A stretch of DNA of 64,000 nt. Origin: Favolaschia claudopus. Lineage: Eukaryota; Basidiomycota; Agaricomycetes; Agaricales; Mycenaceae. A model generated the notes under the pieces. It was not told the DNA's origin. It made no database searches and worked only from the letters and a program-made list of their open reading frames with translations. The position numbers and the translations under genes are program-made. This document shows, piece after piece, positions 41,119 to 51,764 of this stretch. Each line of letters opens with the position of its first letter. The stretch's first letter is position 1. The stretch covers positions 1,984,001 through 2,048,000 of the forward strand of contig JAWWNJ010000020.1 in assembly GCA_037176885.1 (NCBI GenBank). Reading direction: 5' to 3'.

Positions 41119-41272
41119 TGTTGAAGTATATTGGCGTCCAGCCGAGACGGTCCGTAGATCCGCGTTCAACACGCGATAACCTCATGTCAACTAGTGATAG
41201 AAATCATCGATTTTTTGTCCTTTGCACTCATCTCGCCTCTGCGCGTCGCTGCCCCGGTGTCGACATCCAACA
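41119..41272 (+). mobile_element. 3' LTR of the gag-only Copia element, 154 bp
   Basis: Starts TGTTGAAG and ends ATCCAACA, so the ends are TGTT/AACA. It is preceded by a purine tract (GCGGGGG). Its second half matches the 5' copy at 38898-38962. 41273-41640 beyond it shows no gene. Confidence 0.65.
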
Positions 41273-41649
41273 TTGGGTGCGTCGAATCATAGCCTCTTTC
41301 TTCGCTCGCTGACCCTCAGATCTTTCTCTATCACACAGCTACCTCGCGTACTGCCTCAAGTCTCAAGGCTACTCAATCTCAACGCCCGGCCGTAGAACTT
41401 GTTTGTTCATACTTCACAATGATGATGGAATCAATTTATTAAGTAACGTTTCATGCCCTTTAGGGCATATGTCGCTACTGTGCGCCTCTGTGTACATAGC
41501 TAATAGTAGGTACTGTGGTAGGTACGAGTAGTCATGATGAGTAGATCAACAAAGTAGGTGTGGACACGGGCACGAGTAAATGCGAGGCCATGAGAAAAGG
41601 ATTGGCCTGAGCTTCCGGAGAGAGAGGATTTCTAAGCCAAGCCATCATT

Positions 41650-41735
41650 TATTGGGCTTGAACTCCGAAAACGGAGCTCGCTACACTCCACCGGGAAGGC
41701 GGGAGAGCCGAGGCAGCCCACAACCAACAGCTCAC
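41650..41735. repeat. Short hairpin repeat (copy 2 of 4)
   Basis: Same pattern as 5765-5852. It lies about 115 bp beyond the 3' end of the DIRS-like RT frame, suggesting that it belongs to that element's terminus. Confidence 0.5.
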
Positions 41736-41849
41736 CATGAAGCAGCCACAGGCGGGCGAAAACAGGGTGAAGCGCCAGAGGCTCCAAAAATCAAGGGAAA
41801 GAGAAGGCGAGCAGGGGAGGGGAGGGGGGAGGGATGGGGGGTGGGGAGG

Positions 41850-42812
41850 TCAAAGATGGTGGTGTGAGGAAGGTGAAAAAGTAAGGGAGACAGCGACTGT
41901 GGCAGGGCGGGTACCAGACTTTGGGAGTGGCCACAGAGGACGCAACTCAGCAAGACTGAGCCACTTGAAGCGAGAGAGGGCGTCAGCGACTGCGTTTTCA
42001 TGGGTGGGGATCCACAGTGGGCGGAGGGTGAAATCGTGATGCACCGCAAGGAGAGCAAATGCACGAAACAAAGCCTGAGTTGGTGGGTGATCAACGGAGC
42101 CAGACTGTAGGCAGGTAGAGATGGCTTCGTTATCAATACGAAAGACAACCTCAAAGCCAGTCCAGCAGTGGCCCCAGATCTCCGCAGCACGCAGGACTGC
42201 GCGCATCTCCTTCCAATGGATTGGATGACGACGGTAGCGTGCTGGCACTGGCTCAGTGAAGAACAGGTCAACACCTGCCCAATGTCCACCAATACCAAGC
42301 TTGCCACTGGCATCAGTGAAAACCTCGAAGCTGATACGAGGAGGTCCAATCACATAAATGCCATTGAAGGTTGGCAGGAATGAGTTCCACCAAGCAATGT
42401 CAAGCTTGGCAGAGGCAGGAAGGCGACGGCGTTGGCGACGGGGAAGGAAGGCGAGACTCCGCAGGAAGTCTCGGATGCGACAGGTGAAAAAGCGACCAAC
42501 GGGAATCACGGACTGAGCAAAAACGAGGTGACCACACAACTGCTCGAGTTCGTAGTGGCTAGCAGAACCCCGGAACAGACACTGATCGAGCAGCAAAAGA
42601 AGCTGACCAAGCTTGTCTGCAGGAAGGCGTGCCTGCATCTTCACGGTGTCAAGCTCAATGCCGAGAAACTCGAGGCAGTGAGTGGGCCCCTCCTCCTTAT
42701 CACCGGATATTGAAAAACCAAGCTCCGCAGCTACAGAGCGGAAACCAGCACGACCATGCTCAGCATATGCCAAACCCTTGGAGGCAGGGGTGACATTGAT
42801 CCACTCATCCAC
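41850..42812 (-). pseudogene. DIRS/Ngaro-like reverse transcriptase-RNase H, 5'-truncated
   Basis: 320 codons read on the minus strand: the RT thumb region with LEFLGIELDTVKMQARLP, then LEQLCGHLVFAQSVIPVGR, WWNSFLPTFNG, an RNase H domain with FTDASGKLGIGGHWAG, HWKEMRAVLRAAEIWG, VFRIDNEAI, and the final HENAVADALSRF. This order and the late VADALSR are typical of DIRS-type elements. An in-frame TAG lies just upstream of the first codon, so the RT palm and active site are missing. No tyrosine recombinase adjoins it in this copy. Confidence 0.8.
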
Positions 42813-43470
42813 CTACTCTTCCGTGGCAATCCAGGATTTTGAAGGATCGTTCATTCTACTGGGCTTTGGTCTTCGTTGAGGCGACGAATCTTGAAGAGGG
42901 GGTGATGTCAGGGGATTCCACAGCTAGGACGTCCTTTGACTTGGGCAGAAGTTCTCTGTCTCCAAGACATCATGCTGTGTGCTCACTTATGTCATATCTT
43001 ACGTCACCTCTTGTATATAAGTAGTTCACTGGGGATCTCTGATCCCCAGGTTTGTTATCGACTTGGCTCCAGGGCCCTTCTCCCCTTACAGCAGTCACCC
43101 ACAAAATCTGGTTGAAAACACGCAATTTCCGATTCCGGTTACTTTTGGTCACACCGAGTACACAATCTGTCCCTACCACACACGGAGGAGCTAGAAGTAA
43201 CTTTGGGAGATGAAGACCCCCCAGTAACATCGCTAATTTTCATCGGATTCCCTTGCCCGGCCCCGCAATCCATCCCACCCCAAGTACCTGCTTTCGACCT
43301 TACAACAACAGCCCACCTGCGTGCCATCCCTTCGTGCTCAGAATGCGGGGCAGCAATACTTTATTGTCTTCAAGCTTCTGGAAAGCAATACTGCTGGTTT
43401 AGAAACTTCAATTGGGTGTCTAGTGGAAAATTGATATTGCTTGAGCAATGAGGAAGGCGCAAGTCCGAAT
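42813..43470. other. Intergenic, nothing recognised
   Basis: Scattered short frames only. Confidence 0.3.
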
Positions 43471-43479
43471 ATCGGTGCG

Positions 43480-44262
43480 TGTTTTTCACTGACGTCCAGA
43501 CGTAGTCCTGTGGTTACCACGCCCGGTAAGAGGTATCCTGCGTTATTATATAAGCAGCCTATTTGGGAAGTAATGGCAACCGCGCCTCGACGCGACTTAA
43601 GCGCGTTCCCGGGCAACTTTGAGGTGGAAAATCAAGCTCTCGACCAATACTAACCTCTTTGAATGCTCAAGCAACAAATTCTACGGGCCTTCATGATACT
43701 CGAGGTAGAAAACGTAGAATTCTCTGATTTGGGCACATTTCCGGTGAGTACAGGTTTGAAGACAGAACAAGTGTGAACTAAAGTAGGTCAAAAGGTGATG
43801 AGAGCGCGATGAGCGGCCGTGAACAAGTGAGTCGGAGTCAGCTAGAGTATATTAGAGAGCTAGTCGACGTGGGGAACAAGTGACTAGCGGGCAGCAAAGG
43901 TAACGAGCAGTATATAAGGTAGTGAAGGGGATGGTGATGGCGATGCGACGGTACGGGTGCAAAGGATGATGAAACGACGAAAAGAAATCGGAACGGAGTG
44001 GAAGCTCACGGATCAATCCTACAACATGAACTGAGCAAGGACCTATTCTTGACCAAATTGTAGGTCTCTTACACTGTTTCTGACGATTTCAGCTCTCCCA
44101 GTCGCGTCGAATCGGTGAAGGTGAGCGCGTTGTTTGGTTGTGCATCACCATCAATCAGTGATAAGGCAAGATACCGGTTATCAGGCGCGGTAACTAACAG
44201 ACTATAACTACCGAGGAACGAGCTGCAAGTTATAGCGTCTGTCTAGAGAGACTAGCCCAGAC
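43480..44262 (-). repeat. Dispersed repeat with gene-like fragments, copy 2
   Basis: Inverse of 25020-25655 and about 150 bp longer owing to a different middle (43790-44090). Exon-like pieces on the plus strand: 43704-43742 ends in GGGCACATTTCCG before GTGAGTAC, and a segment after TTTCAG at 44092 runs to GTGAAG before GTGAGC. Protein family unknown. 44263-44886 has no gene. Confidence 0.6.
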
Positions 44263-44886
44263 GGTGCTCCCTGACCTGATCTATAGACATTCTTATTATG
44301 TTTGCCGCACCTGTACACTAGGCCAGATAGTTGTCTAGATTCAACAGAGCTTACATGTAGTTCAAACTACCTCGGATCCATCTATAGACGTAAGATTGGG
44401 GTGAACGGCGAGCTCGAAGAGCATGATTGATTGAGACTGGCAAAACGAGAGATAAATTCTGTTGAGATAAAGTCGAAAATCGAGGTTTAGGTCCGTGAAA
44501 GTCTCGGTTGTCAGAAAAAATAGCGGAACATGCGAAGATCCTACTTGGTCTCATCCGGGATAGAGTGTGTACACACTGAGATCATGTGAGAATCTGAGAC
44601 GGACGAGGAACAGGACTTGTGCGCGAGAGATTAGCGGAAGATGTGTTGTTGGAAAACTAAAAGTAGTGAGTGTGTATTTTGTTGGCTATCCCAATCGATT
44701 TAATTACACAAGTAGGCAGTTACATTCAAGCTGAAAGCATGCATTTTAATACTGCGCCTGCATAAAGCACTCCACAATACTTGCTGCCACCGGAGTTCAA
44801 CCAAAATCCAACCGAACTTGGAGGTTTCCTTGTGGTTCTGGGTGTTTAGCCCAAGTACTCAAGGAAATTGTGCCTAACTAATTGCT

Positions 44887-45432
44887 ATAAGATGGAGAGC
44901 ATGGGAACCCCGCACCCTGATGTAAGCAGCCCATGTGACCGTGGGAGGTTCCAAATCTCGAGGTTCGGAACGAAAAATTATTTATTTTAGCCTTTTTTGA
45001 GGGCTGGGAGCCCTTATCCCTACCTAGAACTGCTAAGATCTTCGAAACGGTCCTTAATGTGCATACTAGACTCCCCTTTGTTGCTGCCGAGCTGCCCACA
45101 ACATGACCAAAGCATGTGCCGGGGCGGGCCGAGGTGGCAGTGCTGTGGCAGTGCATTCCAAATCTTTCGACAGATTTTTGGAAAACTGACGGGAAAACAC
45201 GATTGCAACACTTCCTTGAAAATGTCACACTAATGTCACACCCGGTTATATCCTTTCTCCTGAGGCTTTTCTGGTCAAAACTCTTCATAGAATGTCATCT
45301 ACTGCTCTGTAACTTCCATTTCTATGAAAAACCTTGGCCCTAAGTGGCCTGTTACTGACGGTATAAATGCGTGACAGATGACACTGTGACTGCTGACATA
45401 AGGGTGCGGGGTTCCCACGCTCTCCATCTTAT
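44887..45432. mobile_element. MITE with about 35-bp inverted ends, 546 bp
   Basis: The left end ATAAGATGGAGAGCATGGGA and on through CCCCGCACCC returns inverted at 45400-45432 with few changes. No coding capacity. Confidence 0.75.
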
Positions 45433-45448
45433 GGTCTTCAGCATTAAT

Positions 45449-46289
45449 ATTCACAGCCGTGTTTCCTCAATTTTTTGGACCAACAAGTTAATTGTTAAGT
45501 TCTAAGTTTCTCATTTGAAATATGGGTCTAAGAAATTAGTTAAAATACATTTGATTTCTTGGTGCTAGAAATATAACTAGATGATATAATTTCTTGTCAT
45601 GTATCTAAGTCCAATAAACCTGTTGTATCCTGACATGTTTCCTGAGCAAATAAATCTGACAGAGTTCATAGAGGAAAAGTCCCAGATAACTGAGACGGTA
45701 AATTTTAGATTTAGAGTCCCCGGAAATGCTTCAAGATATGTGAAGTTTCCTATTACGCAAGAAACGTGAAGTTTCTGGACTCGTTTGAGTGCCAGATAAA
45801 TTGGACTAAAAACTTAGGGTGTCATGCAACATTAAATGTATCTGCCAGGCTCTGCGATACATTTATTGGCGTCTAAAACTCTAAGTTTTCTGTCTGATTT
45901 CCTCAGCTTATAAATGAGTCTAAAAACTTCACGTTTCTTGCGTAATAGGAAACTCCACATATTTTGAAGCATTTTTGGGGACACTAAATCTAACCTTTAC
46001 TGTCTCATTTATCTGGGATTTGTACTCTATACATTGTGTATGGTTCATTTGCCCCTGAAAGCTATTAGGATACCGAACTGTGCAGCGAGCGGCAGTGCGG
46101 CGCCGCGGGCAAGGAATCCAGCAAAAAAAAACCCAGGCGGGGTTTGGGGCGGAGCCCCGACAAGCTGTGTACCCCCCGTAAGCCGGCCCTGCCGAAGGCG
46201 GGGTGCTTAAGCTTGTATTCCAAATGAGAAACTCAGAACTTAACAATTAACTTGTCGGCTCGATAAATTGAGGAAACATGGCTGTGAAT
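45449..46289. mobile_element. Long foldback element, 841 bp
   Basis: The arms 45449-45517 and 46206-46289 are inverted copies (ATTCACAGCC, TTTCCTCAATTT, AAGTTAATTGTTAAGTTCT). A second arm pair is 45660-45775 versus 45905-46010 (GAAACGTGAAGTTT with TTACGCAA). A GC-rich repeat is inserted in the right arm at about 46079-46205. Confidence 0.75.
46079..46217 (+). repeat. GC-rich dispersed repeat, copy 1
   Basis: Shares GCAGCGAGCGGCAGTGCGGC, GGAATCCAGCAAAAAA, GGGTTTGGGGCGGAGCCCCG and GGCGGGGTGCTTAAGCTTGT with 48674-48830, in the same order. It interrupts the foldback element. Confidence 0.75.
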
Positions 46290-47790
46290 ACAGCCTCAGA
46301 GTATGGCTGTGAGAGCACCTGCAGACAATTCAGTGTCGAGAATGGGTCATCGGCTTTTTCGGACTGGAAGTGTGATAACGGCCGAGGAAACTTCCGAGAA
46401 GATCTTGAATTTGATTGGCTGAGAGTATGTCGCAAGGAGGCAGTTGCTCCGAAAGGACATACCTCTTACTATATTTTGAATACCTCTGATGTGCCTAATC
46501 AGGGCATAAGAAATCAAGATTGCAATTGCTTTGGAAGGCGCTACAGTGACTTTGAAGCACTAATTTCTTGGAAACAGAGTCTCAGCTACATAGTGAGTCT
46601 CTCCCTTTTCTCTCCCTTTCTCTTCTCTTTTTGCAACTTGAAAACTTGAATTCCGCCGGCTCTCCGGTAACACAAGACTGCGGACGGTCGACCACTCGTA
46701 TGTACTGTGTGGTGAAATCCATGAACTGGCTGGTGTAGATGTAAAGGGCGGCAGCGACACCACCATTGGTGGTGTCAATGAGGGAGCGACTGCGAAAGGT
46801 CCGACCACAGAAAAGGGGCACAGAAAAGAAAACGAGTTGAATTGATGAGAATTTCCTTATGGGGAAGCTTGCGGAAGCTTGCTTCCCCATTCATCGGTAT
46901 AGGGCTCCAGAATGCAGATGCTTACAAATGTCCGTCCGGATGCTTTGTAAGCACTGTCCAGGAGTCCTGAGCTCGGACTTCGGGAACAGCCGCCACTGTC
47001 ATTGCCATGTGACTTTCGGACTGTGCGCCGAATGAACTTTTCCGAGCTTTTCCGAGTGTTCAACTTTGGTTCAGGAGGGTTCAACCCAAGTTCAATCGGC
47101 CTGTTTGAACCTCATGTGCTGTAAATAAATATATATACCCTACCAGCACCTATATACTCAATGGTTGCTTGCTCCTTAAGAAAGAATTCAGTAAGCATCA
47201 AGTTTTGTAAGTTACAAGCCTCGGCTGCCTGCCTCCCAAAAGCCTCCTCAAGTTACAAGCACTTTTAAAATCGCCACCAGTGCCGGGGCTCGGGGAATGC
47301 TTTGAGCAACTTCAAGAGAATTACCAGACTTTGTGCTACTACCAGTGTCTTGAATATACTTACCACTATCCAGTACCAGTGAGTATAAGCCAGAGTATAA
47401 GCTTTAGCTGTCAAAATTGATAACCCAAAAAAACAGGGCCACTGAGTGTGCAACCAGATTCATAAGGAGTAGAAGGGTTTTGAAGGTGAATATGAGGGCG
47501 GTTACTGAGTACTGAGGCGGTTCTGAGGTTCGTCAACTGAAATAAGTTGGTTACCCAAATCGGGCGAAACACTGCTTGAGCCAATGATGTTGCCCGAATT
47601 TAGCAAGATCAGCTACTGTACATGAATGACTTGGACGTATTCGACTACGATATTGAATTCCCATTCGCACTGAAGCAAGCTTACCCTCCTATGTGGACCA
47701 TTGTCCACATACCCAACATGTTTTGGGGGTGACATGAGATTTTCCCGCCACAGGACTCGTCACGTGCGCCACGTCACCCTGGTCAACATC
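46290..47790. other. Intergenic, nothing recognised
   Basis: A short frame at 46278-46649 starts inside the foldback arm and shows no family. A hairpin built on GGGGAAGCTTGC occurs at 46860-46888. Confidence 0.3.
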
Positions 47791-47791
47791 C

Positions 47792-48568
47792 ATGAGCGAG
47801 AACGTAGACCCCCCCTCACCGCACGACAAGTGTGCGTGGTGTTCCAACTTCCCGTTTTGGTTTCAACAGTATTCATTTTTGACTCCTGGTTTAGCTGAAG
47901 CGCCAACCAAGCGTGGCCGTGGTCGTCCAAAGGGTAGCAAGAATAAAAGTGCCGCTGCTGGTGCTGTGGAACAGGAAGACCCTGCACCTGTCATTCCGCG
48001 AAAGCGCTGTCTTCCACGCAAGGTTAGTACAGCCGTTTGTTCGTTTGTGCTTACATTTGTTGACGATTCTGTCATCGGCAAAGCCGGGAGCACCACTTTG
48101 TGGGGCGTTGCCGTACCACATCAAGTGCCGCTGGTCTCTTGTTTTGGCCCTTGCTCGCAAGTTATGGCCCTGTCGAGCTCTGGGCAAGTAGCAGCTGAGT
48201 CTTAATCCTCAGTTCTGTTAACTCCCTGTTTTTCCTGGTGTTCTCTGGGTGGTGGAAGCAAAACTCAGATTCGGCTGGAGTGGAGCTGGTGACGGGAAGC
48301 AAAACAAAGGTAAGCACAAACGAATGAGCACCACTCGATCAAAACCCGTATATTGTTTCCAAAACGGCTGTAACTAACCAACCATCTGAGGATGATGGCT
48401 AATTGAATATGCCAGGCCAAGGAGCATCAAGACACCGGTGTTGAGAGCGGGGAGCATGCCTCGAAGCGCAAGCGTGCTCGCCCATCTGAACCCCGCCCCC
48501 CAGCGAATAATAACCAGCCCCCTAAAAAGCGTGGTCGACCTCCCAAGGCTGCGGCCGTCGAAACGTAA
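47792..48568 (+). CDS. Small AT-hook protein (three exons, about 105 aa)
   Basis: Exon 1 47792-47831, intron 47832-47894 (63 bp, GTGCGT..TTTAG), exon 2 47895-48022, intron 48023-48415, exon 3 48416-48568; all joins stay in frame. The protein begins MSENVDPPSPHDK. It contains an AT-hook KRGRGRPKGSKNK, a basic half-hook KRKRARPSEPRPP and a classic KKRGRPPK near the C-terminus, so it should bind the minor groove of AT-rich DNA in the nucleus. An AATAAA signal is at 48577. The second intron is long for this genome because it contains a dispersed repeat (48306-48374, also at 26316). Unspliced reading would stop early. Confidence 0.72.
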
Positions 48569-48661
48569 TGTATCTATAATAAAAGACACTACGGGACCGC
48601 AGGTCCCGTGATAATTCACGTGAAAAAGCAGGTGACTTCTCACACGCTTTCCCCGGCGCCG

Positions 48662-48832
48662 CGCGCCGGCGAGTGCAGCGAGCGGCAGTGCGGCGCCGCG
48701 GGCACGGAATCCAGCAAAAAAAACACGCGGGGTTTGGGGCGGAGCCCCGACAAGCTGTGCACCAGCCGTAGGGAGGGACGCGAGCGCAGCGAGTCGGCCC
48801 TGCCGCAGGCGGGGTGCTTAAGCTTGTACTAC
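48662..48832 (+). repeat. GC-rich dispersed repeat, copy 2
   Basis: Longer relative of 46079-46217, with an extra GGAGGGACGCGAGCGCAGCG block near 48773. Confidence 0.75.
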
Positions 48833-48914
48833 ATAACGGCGTGGGGGTCACCGCAGGTTACTGATGGTGACCCAAGTGGTGACCTGTCACGTGCCTCTTT
48901 GCCCGCCAATTCTA

Positions 48915-49194
48915 GAAAAATCGGTCATTTCGAGGGCTTTATTTCGCCGGAAACAGCCTCAGATTGCCGAGGGTTTTACTGGTCGAGGCCATCGGCTTTA
49001 ATCGGTCTGGCGACCGATTTGCCATCACCCTTGGAATGGCGGGGTTGCCCAAGTCGAAAAATCGGTCATTTCGAGGGCTTTAATTCGCCGGAAATAGCCT
49101 CAGATTGCCGAGGGTTTTACTGGCCGGGGCCATCGGCTTTAATCGGTCTGGCGACCGATTTGCCATCACCCTTGGAATGGCGGGGTTGCCGAAC
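48915..49194 (+). repeat. 141-bp tandem dimer, plus orientation
   Basis: Two units start at 48915 and 49056 (GAAAAATCGGTCATTTCGAG) and end in TTGGAATGGCGGGGTTGCC. The same dimer is inverted at 59351-59636. Confidence 0.9.
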
Positions 49195-49273
49195 TTTGGT
49201 TGAATCATCAACGCGATACCCTTCTCACCGCGGGCTTGGGCTGTCGCTTCTCAGCCGACCCCCCTGACCCGTC

Positions 49274-49327
49274 CAAGACTTTATATACGTTTGGACGACT
49301 ATCTTCAGAAAAGTATATAAAGTCTTG
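49274..49327. other. 15-bp perfect hairpin
   Basis: CAAGACTTTATATAC (49274-49288) and GTATATAAAGTCTTG (49313-49327) with a 24-base loop. Confidence 0.7.
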
Positions 49328-49392
49328 TTTATGAGACTAGGCCTGGCCCTCTTTTCAAGTATATTAGGATAACGCCAACTCAAGCCTCAGAG

Positions 49393-49720
49393 TCAAGGGT
49401 CAAACACTTGTGTCTGAATGCTGCAGTCAATCGCCTCTTCGATCGTGGTTCCCATGATTGTTCCCAAGTCCGTGTCCCGAGCCCAACCGTGATACCAAGG
49501 TATGCTTGGGAAAAGAAAAATCAGGATCCCAGCGCCAAATATAAAGTTGGGCAAACTTAGGCGGCAGCGAAAGCATCCCGCCTGCTTCAAGTGATGCTGG
49601 CACAAAAGCAAGATACTTTGAGAGGTGTTTGAACCCATCACAGATTGTTTTGACGGCTTCATTGAACTCTTCTTCGTGGTTCGTGAGAATGGCAATTACA
49701 TCCAATCGCGACTGGACTGC
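49393..49720 (-). other. Possible short coding fragment
   Basis: The minus-strand frame from about 49705 has a protein-like stretch (HEEEFNEAVKTICDGFKHLS) but no recognisable family and no clear ends. Confidence 0.2.
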
Positions 49721-50087
49721 TGGTTTGGAGCCCGGGTGGACGATATGAAGGATGACGTCGGAATCTACGTTTGACTCGACCTAGTTTCCAGTCAATTTCG
49801 ATTGTTGCACACTGAGTACTGTATCATCCCACCACGACGTGATATTTTGCTGTCTCGAAGTCAGCTATACTGGTGCCACAGGGAAGAACTGCATCCTGGA
49901 TCAATATCTTTGAACTTTCATACTATGCAGGCTGCGGAACCTTTGATGTGCAATACGGGAAGAGGGGCAGAAGATGGATATGGCATTGGTCACGACCAAA
50001 GTCCGTGGCAGTCACGTGCGGCACTGAACACGTATTGGTCACATGCGGACCGACGTGGCCTTCGGCCGAGTCTCCCAGAGGCAGAGT

Positions 50088-50362
50088 AGACGGTTAACCG
50101 TCCGATCAGCTGGGTGCACTTAACGCACATAACGCACAGCCACTCGGAGCACATAATCCGACGCCGGTATGTTCTGTGCCTCAGTCGCATTTTAATTCCC
50201 GGAAGCATCTCAGAGGTAATTCTGTATACTCTACTCTCTGTCTGTCTAAAAATACGAGCGGAAATGGTTGATTTCTGGCCTGCGGCAGTATGCCGAAACC
50301 TTTTCGCCAAATTATGTGCACTGATGTGACGATCACGTCACATTATGTGCACCTTCTTCCCT
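50088..50362 (+). repeat. Dispersed repeat with palindromic end, copy 1
   Basis: Left part GGTTAACCGTCCGATCAGCT and TGCACTTAACGCACATAAC; right end TATGTGCACTGATGTGAC-GATC-ACGTCACATTATGTGCA (palindrome). The second copy is 62150-62416. The middles have diverged. Confidence 0.75.
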
Positions 50363-50555
50363 TCCACCACTACCTCTCGCCACTCTGTTCTGTATACCAC
50401 TCGGTTGGACTTGGCGACTACTCTGGGAGATTGTTTGCTCTGTTCGATACCGCTTCCCTATCAAAAATCACGAAAATCTGTCTGTTTTCATTCGCAAGGT
50501 CCAAATCATCGATCCACGGCTTCCGAGTCACTCGCGCTTCGAATATTCTCAGCCA

Positions 50556-50905
50556 GGATCTCGATACTAGCCCAGGAAGGAGGAAACACAGTCAGTATAC
50601 AAATCTAAGCAGCACTGTATCTTTCTGCCGCTGAAAAGGGACCAACTTAGGTACACAAGTGAGTATTGATTCTGATCCTTTCCTCCGAGTCTTTCCTGTA
50701 GTTCTCAGCTACATGATTGCTTTACAGCGTTGGATCTCGATACTAGCCCAGGAAGGAGGAAACACAGTCAGTATACAAATCTAAGCAGCACTGTATCTTT
50801 CTGCCGCTGAAAAGGGACCAACTTAGGTACACAAGTGAGTATTGATTCTGATCCTTTCCTCCGAGTCTTTCCTGTAGTTCTCAGCTACATGATTGCTTTA
50901 CAGCG
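50556..50905 (+). repeat. Exact tandem duplication, 176-bp unit
   Basis: GGATCTCGATACTAGCCCAG recurs at 50556 and 50732 and the sequences that follow appear identical for about 170 bp. The lack of divergence points to a recent event or an assembly duplication. No coding frame crosses it. Confidence 0.9.
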
Positions 50906-51577
50906 CTGTGGACTCCCTTCACCCCCTCAACTACCTTCAAAGTGATCAAAACATGACAAGAATCATCCACACCTTTGCCAGTTACCGGCGTCCATCTTTG
51001 GATCCTCGGTAAGAACCATTCTTTGTGCTTATCTCTGGCTTTGAATTACCTGGACCCATGGCGGGATTTCATTTTAGTGTATACAAGATGATGTGTTAGA
51101 TACTGCTTCTGTACGGATTTGAATGTGAATTTCCGCTCTGCCTGAATCAAATCATTATTGAATCAAATCTCGTCCTTCAATTGAATGAGTTCAGCCGACG
51201 AACAATGTAAAGCAAGGCAGGAAATCAAACTCAGAGTTGCCTGAGACCCAACGAAGACTCGCCACCAATACCCTTGAATTCTCTCTCTTCTTCCCCTTTT
51301 CGCTTTCTTTTTCGTCGTTTTCCCCTTCTGGATAATGTGCGGAAAACCGAGTAGACCAATTCCCTTGAACCTTCGCACTACTCAGGGATATTTGGGTGGC
51401 GGGAAATAGCTCTGGCGCCTGGTTAACCGAGGTAATTTACCAAAGCCTTCTCAGACGAGCCTATTTGACCTAATTTACCGGGCTGATTTACCCAAATTTC
51501 CCACGGCTCTTTTCGCTGCAAGAACCAACCAAAAATTCAAAAATTTTCCCAATTACCGCTGCTATTGAGGGATAATT

Positions 51578-51635
51578 CTATTTGGCAACCCGGTTTGTTT
51601 GGCAACCCCTGGCTTTTTTGAGGGTTGCCAAATAG
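51578..51635. other. MULE-terminus-like hairpin, 58 bp
   Basis: CTATTTGGCAACCC (51578) and its inverse GGGTTGCCAAATAG (51622-51635). The same 14-mer begins the large terminal repeats at 57287/57297. No 9-bp duplication flanks it. Confidence 0.6.
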
Positions 51636-51764
51636 AACTGGAGCATACTTGTAGATAAGAGATAAGATATTCAGATAAGGCGGGCTAAGGGAAGATCTGG
51701 GGACTGCCCCGGGTAGTCTGGGGTAGTACAATTTATTGTAGCGTTGCGTTCCAAAGGAATAAAT

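Noticed and set aside
41732..42349. 205-codon minus-strand frame overlapping the RNase H
   Set aside because: Different frame of the same DIRS-like gene; the RNase H motifs are in 41850-42812.
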